Source: Owenia fusiformis (lineage: Eukaryota > Annelida > Polychaeta > Sabellida > Oweniidae). From it: a DNA stretch of 64,000 nucleotides. Position 1 is the stretch's first letter. Every line of letters begins with the position of its first letter. The position numbers and the translations under genes are program-made. The notes beneath the pieces are model-generated. The model did no database searches. It was not told where the DNA came from and was given only the letters and a program-made list of their open reading frames with translations. Where the stretch lies: NCBI GenBank assembly GCA_903813345.2, contig CAIIXF020000003.1, positions 16,444,931 to 16,508,930 on the forward strand. Direction: 5' to 3'. Shown piece after piece: positions 1-14,300 of this stretch.

Positions 1-200
1 AAGTGTAAAATGTTAGAGGCAATATTTTCAGAAATCATTGCAATGCTTCAAGTACAATTGTACTTTTAATATTTGGAAAATAAAAATTGAAATCTTTGAA
101 CAAGTACTAATGTCAATAAAGATTTAGGTAAAAATTACCACAAGCCAAAATACCCCTCAAATATGTAAATAAGTGTGACCAATTGCAAGACATTACTCAC

Positions 201-3787
<3,587 letters not shown>

Positions 3788-3847
3788 TTTGAAGATCACG
3801 TGAGTTTGTAAGGCTCTCGCTGCGCGCGAGACAATACGAGATGAAAG
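3788..3847. promoter_or_regulatory. Bidirectional promoter / shared 5' leader between GALNS and VIRMA
   Basis: Only 60 bp separate the divergent ATG codons of the sulfatase (3787, minus) and virilizer (3848, plus), so both transcription starts must lie in or overlap this interval or the first exons. It contains a CACGTG E-box (3797-3802) and a GC-rich partial palindrome, CTCGC-tgcgc-GCGAG (about 3817-3831), in an otherwise AT-rich region. No TATA box is evident. Shared control is inference from the geometry. Confidence 0.6.
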
Positions 3848-6800
3848 ATGGAGGAGCTGCAGCTTTTGTTTTTCGACACATTTTCGCACGAAAACACAGA
3901 GGTAATGCAATGTTTTATCATTAATCTTATGTCAGATAATGCTTGCTAGATAATATAAATTGCTTATATATCAAAAGGAAAGAAATATCGTGACGTGTTA
4001 CTCTGTAAAATGATTTTTATTTCAAGCATGGTTTCAGATTTTCCCGCTTCGATTCCTCGATTCAATGTTTTTCAATTTGAATTTTTCAGTTTCATTATAG
4101 ATAGTCTTAGCTATATTTCAAGAGGATTGGATCCCAGTGTTCCAACGCGATACACTAATTCAAGTAATTTATTCAGTGCTGTTTTCTAATGCAAAGGACG
4201 CATGCATGAACTGCACCCTAGATAACAATGCCATTTATTGCTAAACTCAAATCGCTTATTCTGTGAACCAGTTCATATGGATAAAATAACGAAATGATGT
4301 GATATAATCATGTAATCTACTTACCAGTATGTTCTATGCTATCCATCGGACTATGTGAATTGTGGAACACGACAATGAAGGGAACAACATATCAATATTG
4401 ATCGAGGTGTATCGATCTTAGCCGAAATATTTGAAATTTAGATCGTCCATTTTGCCAGTCACATGTCTGATCACATGTCTAGTTATTACTAGTTGATATC
4501 ATGTAACTTGTGACATGTCACTCAACCATGTCTTCAAAGAAAGATATTACAGAGAATTAGAAAATTATTTTCAGACATCTGCTGCTGAATATAAAAGAAC
4601 ATATTCCAAGATAGCGATGTCAAATACATGTATTGTAGAAAGGGCCCCTGAAGCTGCTGACTATTTAAAATCAACTTTATTCACGATATTACGCTAGGAA
4701 ACTTATTAATTTTATGAATTCATAAAGACCTGAAATGATGCATTGGAATAAGGAAATTGAAACGCAACACTTAAAGTGGTGAAAAACAACAAACTAAAGT
4801 TGAAAGATCGCAGGGTTCGCTACTTTGTTCAATTCCGGAAATCTCCAAGGGGCTGCAAATGGGAAATTATTTAGATTTAGATTTTATAAACTCAGAATAC
4901 TGCCTTCAGTGTTGTGTTTGACTGAGTTCCACAATGTAATCTAGTCCGATGGATGACATAGAACAAACTGGTAAGTAGACACATGGTACCCCATAAATGT
5001 GGGGTTATTTTGAGGTTTTTTGATATTTAGGACATTTGTTTCTCAAAGTAACCCCCAAATTTAAGGCTTTGATTCTTTGCGTTTTTTTTTCACATGATTT
5101 GAAGATTCAAGTTCTGACAATGTCGGCAGTTTCCTTACCTTTTTTCTTTTCTTCTGTGAAGAAGATTCTTTTTCTTATGTAATGAGCGATCATCGAAACG
5201 ATGCTTTATAACTGGAACAATTTGCTATTTCTATTCAAATTTTGGCCATTTTTTGATTTTTCACGCATTGCATTGTAGGAGGAAGTATTATATGTGGTAG
5301 ATCAGAAACTTAACTTTTCAAATATCAGAAACTTAACAGTGCCAAACGAAATCACCTGTCAAATTAATAACAAAATTATTGCTTATACCTAAGTTCAGGA
5401 AAACAAAGGCCGTAGACGGTACAGCGGCCAAACTTGAGGTTGAAAGTCCTTTAATACAAACTAGATTAGAAGGTGAAAAACATTTTTCAAAAATTCCCTC
5501 CATTTTTACTTTTGGATTTCGTATTGCAATTCTATTGGCAATTCTAACTCAACTTTATTTAACCCTTTCCTGAAGTGAATATAAGAGGAAAATGTTGCCC
5601 CTCATAATGGATAAATAAGAGCAGATTTGAGGGGAAAACTGCAAATAACCTCCGCCCCGGGACCTATACCTTGAATTTTATCAATGAAATACAATTTCTA
5701 GTAAGAATAATCCCATTAGAACAACTTGTTAAAATTTGGTGTAAAAATACTGAAAAGAACTGGAGATATTATCATTTCATGGATGTATATAAATGAAAAT
5801 AATGGTGCCAAAAGGAGCCTATTGTCCTGAAAGGTATTACATAATAGGGCTCTATATAGAGCCTATCGTGAAAGGATAAAGCTACTGCGCAAGTATATTG
5901 ATTTATTGATCCATAAAGACTGAAATGACGCATTGAAATAAGACTGCCCCATAAATCGAAATGCAAACGAAAAGTTTGCTCACTTAGCTCGAAAGTTGAA
6001 AATGAGGTGAAGTTTATCAAGTTATTTCTGTAATATTATGCAGGAGTTCACTAGAATTTCTCACAAGAGGTTAAATAAATGAAAACAACAGGCAAAATTA
6101 ATGGAAATCATAAATTTAACTTGGAAAAGTTCCTAAAACAACAGGCAATTTTGTGAAAACAACCAGTGAAAATCGCTTGTTTCCTGCTGCTAATGAAACC
6201 CCTGCTGTGTGTGATTTTAGGAGCTGAACTTGGACCTTGTACAGTTCCCCAGCCCCGTACTTGTACATGAAATCAGAGTTATACCTCTTGGCACTAAAAT
6301 ACAAGTCAATGTTCCTGGTGGATACCGCATGGGGTAAGTTACTTGTATTGTACTCATATTCTCAATTAGAACATTAAAATAAAATATAATACATTGACAT
6401 ATGTCTAAAGTTTTCTCTTCAAATATGATATAGGCAAATTAATAATCAACAGATAAACAAAAATGTGATCAAAAAATATTATACAGGGTTTCACTAGAAT
6501 TTTTCACAACAGACTAAATATATGAAAACAACAGGTAAAATTAATGGAACTCATAAAATTAACATGGAAAAGTTGAAAAAAACAAGGGATTTTGTGAAAA
6601 CAACTGGTTAAAATCGCCTGTTGCCTGCTGCTAATGTAACCCCTATTAGCATATAATTTTCATGCTCTTCATGTCTATACAGCAATTCTCTCCATCACAG
6701 GTCATTGTACTTGCAAAATTGAATGTTAGAATATGCTAAGGGACCAGCTCAAACCTGGTCCAACAATATCCAAAAAGAAAAAATAATGTTGGTTTCAAGA

Positions 6801-7018
6801 AAATTTATAAGTTAAAAAATTTACTTGTGTGTTTGCAAATAATAAGGACTGGATGAAAAATGTTGATTTTAGCACATCACACTTTTGTAATAACTGAAAT
6901 TGACTTCCATTGAATGCATTTGTTTTTTCAGAGCTACCAATCCTTCTGAATTCAGATTGGAATTATTTGTGAACAACTTGACCCGACCAAACTCTAGCGT
7001 CTTTGAAAAGCTAGGAAT
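3848..7018 (+). CDS. VIRMA: Virilizer (VIRMA) N-terminus, first 3 exons, gene truncated at the gap
   Basis: Exons at 3848-3901, 6221-6333 and 6932-7018 join in phases 0 and 2. The product starts MEELQLLFFDTFSHENTE, continues LVQFPSPVLVHEIRVIPLG and then ATNPSEFRLELFVNN...VFEKLG, matching the start of virilizer proteins as I know them (human: MELLFLDTFKH, VRFPCVVYINEVRVIPPG, TFQLDLFFNN, PVFDRLG). Virilizer scaffolds the METTL3-METTL14/WTAP m6A methyltransferase complex in the nucleus. The ATG is the first one in frame and fits the family start. The protein is normally well over 1,500 residues, but nothing after exon 3 (donor at 7019) is visible: the next 79 bases lead into 500 N, and beyond them the opposite-strand GGA gene appears. 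Intron 1 carries an inverted-repeat element (4316-4979). Confidence 0.92.
4316..4979. mobile_element. Inverted-repeat element in VIRMA intron 1
   Basis: About 55 bp at 4316-4370 (TCTACTTACCAGTATGTTCT...CATCGGACTA...TTGTGGAAC) recurs inverted at about 4925-4979 with scattered mismatches. The interior has no convincing ORF. It looks like a non-autonomous DNA element about 660 bp long; the superfamily is not clear and no target duplication was identified. Confidence 0.55.
6034..6650 (+). repeat. Direct duplication of about 175 bp flanking VIRMA exon 2
   Basis: 6034-6210 and 6478-6650 are similar in the same orientation (share CACTAGAATTT, ATGAAAACAACAGG, TTAATGGAA, TTTTGTGAAAACAAC and CCTGCTGCTAATG). 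The first copy ends about 10 bp before the exon 2 acceptor, so the upstream acceptor region of exon 2 has a second copy downstream of the exon. It could be a local duplication or two inserts of one repeat. Confidence 0.6.
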
Positions 7019-7097
7019 GTAAGTGCATATCACACTCTACTATATCTTGCATTTTGTGTTCATGAGCAACCCATTTGGCTTATTCGTAATGATTATG

Positions 7098-7597
7098 NNN
7101 NNNNNNNNNNNNNNNNNNNNNNNNNNNNNNNNNNNNNNNNNNNNNNNNNNNNNNNNNNNNNNNNNNNNNNNNNNNNNNNNNNNNNNNNNNNNNNNNNNNN
7201 NNNNNNNNNNNNNNNNNNNNNNNNNNNNNNNNNNNNNNNNNNNNNNNNNNNNNNNNNNNNNNNNNNNNNNNNNNNNNNNNNNNNNNNNNNNNNNNNNNNN
7301 NNNNNNNNNNNNNNNNNNNNNNNNNNNNNNNNNNNNNNNNNNNNNNNNNNNNNNNNNNNNNNNNNNNNNNNNNNNNNNNNNNNNNNNNNNNNNNNNNNNN
7401 NNNNNNNNNNNNNNNNNNNNNNNNNNNNNNNNNNNNNNNNNNNNNNNNNNNNNNNNNNNNNNNNNNNNNNNNNNNNNNNNNNNNNNNNNNNNNNNNNNNN
7501 NNNNNNNNNNNNNNNNNNNNNNNNNNNNNNNNNNNNNNNNNNNNNNNNNNNNNNNNNNNNNNNNNNNNNNNNNNNNNNNNNNNNNNNNNNNNNNNNN
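7098..7597. other. Assembly gap, exactly 500 N
   Basis: 500 undetermined bases. The round number, also used at 57598-58097, suggests a placeholder of unknown true size. VIRMA enters from the left and GGA from the right, and both are incomplete at this point. Confidence 0.98.
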
Positions 7598-8089
7598 GAA
7601 AAGGTGTTTAATTGGGTTGCCGTGTGATACAAGTTTATCGAGCATTTTCTTTCTATATATACTGTATTTTTTACATGAACGCATTATGTGTTTTTCGTTT
7701 TCTATTAAATTGCAAACCTCGCAAATTCTTTCATCGATCTTTAATTTTGGGCGTTCGTATCTACCCGTTTCTATTTTTAATTTGTGGTTACTGATACGAA
7801 ACTTTGTTAGACTTCGTCGTAAATGCCCATTTGAAATTGAATCTAAATATGGTTCGAACCTGAAATTGCTTTTAAATATTTTGTATGTATTCAGTTTGCG
7901 ACATTGGTCGGAATTCAATTGATTTCGCCAATAATCTTCAAAACTAATTTTTGATTTACAAACAACTTCGGATGCGTCAATAGTATATTCTTTTACATCT
8001 AAAGTATTATTGATATTGCTGGGAGTATTTCCTGAAAATGGTATATGACAAATAAACTTTCTTTTCTGATAGAGTTTTGAGCTTTTCAA
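7598..8089 (-). mobile_element. LINE-type retrotransposon fragment, C-terminal end of the reverse-transcriptase ORF
   Basis: A minus-strand frame, open from 8089 into the gap, reads ...QCRKLNTYKIFKSNFRFEPY, then GHLRRSLTKFRISNHKLKIE, TGRY, and a Cys-rich end ICEVCNLIENEKHIMRSCKKYSIY. The ETGRY...CxxC...EnEkHxxxxC pattern is the typical tail of many non-LTR retrotransposon polyproteins. The same segment occurs at 27598-27674/31577-31806. There is no reverse-transcriptase core, so it is a fragment. It lies just beyond GGA exon 11. Confidence 0.75.
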
Positions 8090-8343
8090 TGTTTTTTTGA
8101 TGAAGGACTGAAGGATGATAGGGGGCTCAGGTTGAGTATTTCTAGATTATCATACTGACTTATAATAATATAAGTTGAAACACAATTAATACGCATGTAT
8201 TGGTTTTCCTTATCGTCAGTGATTGACATGATGGGTTATGTAAAATGTTTGCATGTGTGCTCAATTTCCACCAATTTTCATGCTAATTTCAGAAGCCCTT
8301 GTGCACTCTTGTGCGCCTCAGCATTTAGAAGTTTCTATTATAC

Positions 8344-11300
8344 CTGAGATTGCACTGGTTGAGAATTGAATAAATCGCCCAGATCTGCTAAGTCACCACT
8401 GGCTGTACTTTGCACCACTGTAGTGTTTAGAGGCTTAGCTACCCCACTGTCTTGAATACCTACAAATAAGATATTTTGAAAGTATTTTGAATCTACTCAT
8501 GTAGAACAAGGTATAACATGGCAAAATGTCAATGAACAATCTAGACAAAATATTGCCTAGTGATGTTGAAGCCACAGGAGCAAGTTTAGAGTGCATTAAA
8601 TGTTTCATATTTACAAGATAATATGGAACTTAGAAGTTGATGTACTAGTACTTTTTTCACTTAAGTCCCTTAATGTTTAAACAAATTTTATCTTCTATTT
8701 TGTGGTGTATATTCTTCCTCTTGGATAACCCTTAAGTCTACAACATCACACCATACTTTTCATGCAAAATCCACTGTACTTTCTTTGGAAACATTCGATA
8801 ATAATACATTTCTATACCACTCAGAGTCTTTAACAACAAACCAATTCACTTTATTCTTACTCATTCCACTCTTTACAACTCTATTTTGCATTTTAGATAT
8901 GAAGACGTTATATTTGAAAGTTTGTATACCTAACGCAGAAAGCTCGTTGTCCAGCATAGAGCTCTGTGATTGGCCAGTTGAACTTCCAAGATCAAGAAGG
9001 GAGGAACTATCAACTAAAACAATGACATAAAATACTTACTGAATAAATAGAATTCATTATAATTTCTAAATGAAGCATAAACCAGTGTACCACAATAAAC
9101 TTTCCAATTTACATTCCAATAATATATATTTTGTTATGTTTCTAACTTTAAATATTTACATTAGAAAACATATCCTGAGACAATGTATGATTACACTAGA
9201 ATTTAATTGGTTGAGAGTGGCAATGCTATGCCTAGCTATTAATCTGTGTTTATTATCTTCATAAATATAATAAATATAGCATTAACAGTGCTTATTGAAT
9301 TTTTCACTCCCTTTCTTCATAGAGTCAATTAGACATAAAAGAAGTGATAAATAAGTTTTCCCCATCCTAATATCCACATATCGCAAATATTACCCCCTAA
9401 TCCTCTCTCCCACCAGAAGTAGGATGTCAACAAATGACTTGTAAATAGTTATGTAGCACTACTTACGATCCAATTTAACTGTGCTTGTTTTGCCACCTTC
9501 TTGTCCTTCTACTAACTTTTTATAGTCTGTCATCACCAGTGTGACATCATCATTGGTCTTCAGGATTTCACCTTTAATGCAGACATATACTCATGAATAC
9601 TTTTTAATCAGTTTGCTTAATCATCATAATGCTATACACAGAGATGTATTGCTAATTAGATTTTAAGCAGGTGATTTATATTTTATAAACTTAAACATTA
9701 TCAATGAATACAATAAAAATATTTGCAAATAAAAAGTGACTTTTGTATTAGACTTCATTAATATTTTGATAATTTTATTAAAATGCTGAATCTTTTAAAA
9801 ATCATACACAAAACCCCTCTTTACTGATCAATCTCCGTACTGAGCAAAAAATGTATTGATGTCTTAGAGAAGTGGATTTCAAATAGGAGGATACAAGAAA
9901 AATGAGATGCCAAATTGTTCACCTACCAAGCTGACAGTTAAAGTGTACCTTTTTAAATATAATAAAATTAAAAGAACAACTCACTTATTCCTTCACTGTC
10001 TTTTTCATCTGTATCACTGGCTAAACGAAATAATATTGGTCGATGTTTTTCTAAAGTGATGAACAGCTCCTACAGTTAACAAAAATCATATATCATTTAT
10101 AAATAAGACAAAATAAAATGCCAAGCATCAGATCAATTTCAGTAATATCATTTTTCAATGGAATAAATAATATGTAATCATGTGTAAATAAATTTTTCAA
10201 CCAATAAATATTTTAGCATGAAATTCGAATATGTACAGGGCGTCAAAAAAGTCTGTTCTCCCCACTTAACTTTTTTATTTTTAAAGTTATCATACTTTCC
10301 CATATATCATTCTAAAGCTTATGGAAAATGCTGATCACTCCTATAAAATCAATAATGAACTCTTCCTAATAAAATCACTCAGAAATATCACTGGTTGATA
10401 TAATACGGATTACACAATAACCGCTTAATATTAACCAGTACAAGACAAACAAATGAGGCACTTACACACAACATAATTTTCATATAATATGTGTAATTAT
10501 TTCTCAGCTTCATATTAAATATCAAAGATATACTTAGTAAGTGAAGGGGGACATCTGCTGAGATAAGGCCCAGAAATGTGAGGGATAAGCTAAGTGCTAA
10601 CAAGGCATGAACATGCAAAATGTCACCATCTGTCAAATTGATACAGATGCCGACTGCCAAACACTGTCCACAAAAAAGTAGGAGACTTTAATAATATGTC
10701 ACCACATGTGGTGGTGACAAAAAACAGGATATCCAGTGACCTACCCAAAACACAAAGATGAAATAATGTAGGTTGTATACCTTCATGAGGTCTTTGTCAG
10801 CATCTCCAGAGCTCTGTGTGTAATAGTTCAACATCTCCCTCAGGAGTCTCAAGTTATTCTGAATTGTGTTCAACTCTGTTATTCTACGAGTCTTCTTTTC
10901 AGTCTTTTCAGCATCCTAAGAAAACCCAAAATAATTACATACTTCTAACAACAAAATTAAATTTGTTTTTAATTCATCTAAATATAATCTTAAACTGGAG
11001 AGCATTATAATATTTTACTATGTATCTCAAAAGTGACTGGTACTCAAGCTTTGTAAAATGCTGTGATTAAGTGGCACTTAATCTCATTTTAGAAGTTTTT
11101 ACCTGTTTCACCATATTTTTTATGAGTCTATTGGCAGCTTGTAAATCCTCTGGATGTTTGCTCTTTAACAGTCTTGCAAGTATCTGAAACACAAAATTTG
11201 ACCTCATATATCACAATGATACAAGTGCTTTCTTTAAAATGTAGTATATAGACAGTTATAATTCATTTTGTTACATCCTAATATATGCCCCATAGGTGTC

Positions 11301-14300
11301 TAGTGGCTTGTTCTTAGTTTGTATAATGTATTGTTAAAATTATGAAATAAACTGATTTAAAGGTGGAGTAGCCATAAACACAATTGAACATGTTGAACAA
11401 TTAATAAACATGTACATACTTTTTGTGGCTTAGTTGAATGGCTATGAATCCCAAGTTCCGATATGTCTCATCAAGAAGACAATAGAGTGACAGGGATTAT
11501 GTCAAGCGGAGTCTTTAATTTTTGTGCACATTTTCTTCTTGGATCGAAAAGTTTCATTTTAATTCGATTAACTTACGATAGATGGGGAAGGGTCTAAAGG
11601 TAGGTCATGTGACACAAAACAATGAATCGTGTGACATTTTATGACAAACAAAACCGTTTAGCTTAGCTTGAATTTTGCTCTCGAAGTCGAACAAAACTGA
11701 AACTTCTTCCATGGATATCAAGGTGAGTGATATTTTTCAGGCTCCGGTATTTTATCAAAAGTAAGTTCAGGTCATAGCCATTCTTTGGGGCGGGTTTGAT
11801 GCACCACAATTTAATTTGGAGTTTTTCTAAGGAATTATTCCCGATTTCCGGCTACTGCACCTTTAATCTTAAATACCTATTATTATATTGTTGGTATCTT
11901 GAATACTTTTTAAATGTGTTTATTCTTTCATGCAGCATATAAGTGTGTAATTAATCAAGTACACATTTGAATACCTGCTGATATATATTGTGACACTCGT
12001 GGTACCAATGGTGTTTGTGATTGGTATTCTATTCCAATGACTTGAAGGTGTAAGTTTTATTATCCACATACTCCCAATTTAGAAACAATTTGTCATTTCT
12101 CTACCTATATGATTTGATCCTATAACATTTGCCCTTCAAACCATTTGCCTTCCATATGCCTCCCAAACATTTTGCCTTCCATATGCCTCCCAAACATTTT
12201 GCCTTCCATATGCCTCTCAAACATTTTGCCTTCCATATGCCTCCCAAACATTTTGCCTTCCATATGCCTCTCAAACATTTTGCCTTCTGTATGCCTCCCA
12301 AACATTTTGCCTTCCTCCCAAACATTTTGCCTTCCATATGCCTCCCAAACATTTTGCCTTCCATATGCCTCTCAAACATTTTGCCTTCCATATGCCTCCC
12401 AAACATTTTGCCTTCCATATGCCTCCCAAACATTTTGCCTACCTTTGCCTTTTCTTCATCTTCAAAATCAGCTCTCTTTAATTCCTCAGGTATAGGCTCC
12501 ACTTTGTTGCCCTGTGGAATACGATAATAATTATAGTGGCTCATTCTATACCTACTAGGCCTCATATCTAGTGAAGATGTACCATACAAGTATGTGAGGA
12601 TTCAAAAAGAACCCCAGAGGCCCTACAGAACTAGGTAATCACCGAATAGAACTTCCTGTGATCTCTGATACAACTTGAGATATTGAAGAATATAACACTA
12701 TACTGTATATAATAATATACCAATGGCAGGCAGCATTCCACGAAAACTTCACATGTCAGAATCTGTTTGGAACATATCATTAGCAATAAAAATGTACTCC
12801 TTTTAGGTGTAGTAAATATGTCCTGTATATTTCAAAATTCAAAGATCTGCTAGCTGTTTGACAACGTTTTTGAAACAAGTTCAAGTGATATTGTTATCTA
12901 TTGTTTAGAAGATGTCAATAAATAATATAAGAGCTTGAGTGCTTGAGTTTTTAACTATATATAAACTACAGTATCTACAATGATTACATGTACACAGGGA
13001 GATATGCCAAGTACTAAAATAAAAAAAAATAGTAGTCAATACTAGTCATGGAGGGGGGAGTGGATGGAGGGGGGGGAGTAACGTGTATATAAGACATGAT
13101 AAGACAAGCTACTTGAATTTATTCTTATAACTCCATATTTTCCCATTTTTCATTCTCCAGAGATATAATATCCAGTTTCTTACTGGAGTACTGAGTTTAG
13201 TTTTTTCAAATACACGAGTTCTTGTGAATTTGTTCCATCGTAAAGTCATATAAGTCCCCCCACTCCATCCACTCCCCCCTCCATCCAATATTAATTTATT
13301 TCGATTATTTTTTGTATAGCGCATGGAAACTAACTTTAAAAAGTGAGCAACGTCATTAGTGTTGTGATAATTACGTCCCTTATACCTGTTTATTACAGGT
13401 CGTTTCTACGACCATTGCACCATTTTTAATAGATCTCATATCTTAGAAGCGTATCAGTTAAAAAAAATACCAGAAGACCTAACATATTTTGCCATGCACT
13501 GCGCCTATTCATTTGGCAATTCAGTTGTAAATTTTCTCTTGAAAAAATAGATCTTCCAAATTTGTTGAGTTTTCTTGCAGAGATCGCCTACTCCCCCCTC
13601 CATCCATTTTGTACAATCACCAGGCGGGTCTATGGTACACAGTGTACAATATAAGTGTGTAGAGAAAATTTCATTTTCTGGAAACCCAAAAAATTAAGTA
13701 CAATTAAGTATTAATACCTCATTTTCATCAAGGACTGGGTCTACTTTCACAATGCCTTGTGCTTTCAACATCTGGTAGGCTTCAGCTATCTTCGTCTCAT
13801 GTTTCAGTCCCAGCGTCCAACCATAGAAGATTTCTATCACCCTCTTCTTTACTCTCTCTGTTGTACGTCCTCCAAGATACTGAATAAAAGCATGATGTAA
13901 TAATATATACAGATGTTTCATTTAAAACAATTTATTAGAAAATCAAACAAAGCTTTATATCAATTTAAGCTTTTTTTGTGGCAGTATTACAGTGAGCTTT
14001 ATCAAACATTACTTAGTTAGGCATTTGTACAAGCATTTAATGAAGTGGACATTCAACTTCTGACATTCTCTTAATCTGGTGAAAGAAACTGCAAATGAAG
14101 TACAAATACATGTTGATTATTACTATTAGGCTAATGTAGGTTAAAATAATCATCTGATTAAGTTTCTGATTACTGCTAACCGTTGCTATGATGACAAAAA
14201 GAATCTCAGCCCATCCCAAGCCTTAATGCACCATTTAAAGGTTTGTGTAACCCCCCCCCCCCCTCCCCCATGTTGGAAGGGTGGGATTTTGATAAAATAA

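Noticed and set aside
7023-8089. ORFs reading through the N-run
   Set aside because: The middle is undetermined bases; only the 7598-8089 part is real and is a LINE fragment.
10236-10260. Mariner-like end CAGGGCGTCAAAAAAGTCTG in a GGA intron
   Set aside because: A single end only; no matching inverted end or TA-flanked partner was found, so it is not listed as an element.
12101-12589. 162-residue ORF with KMFGRHMEG repeats, and its antisense versions
   Set aside because: Only its start (GNKVEPIPEELKRADFEDEEKAK) is a real GGA exon; the rest is the minisatellite in the intron.
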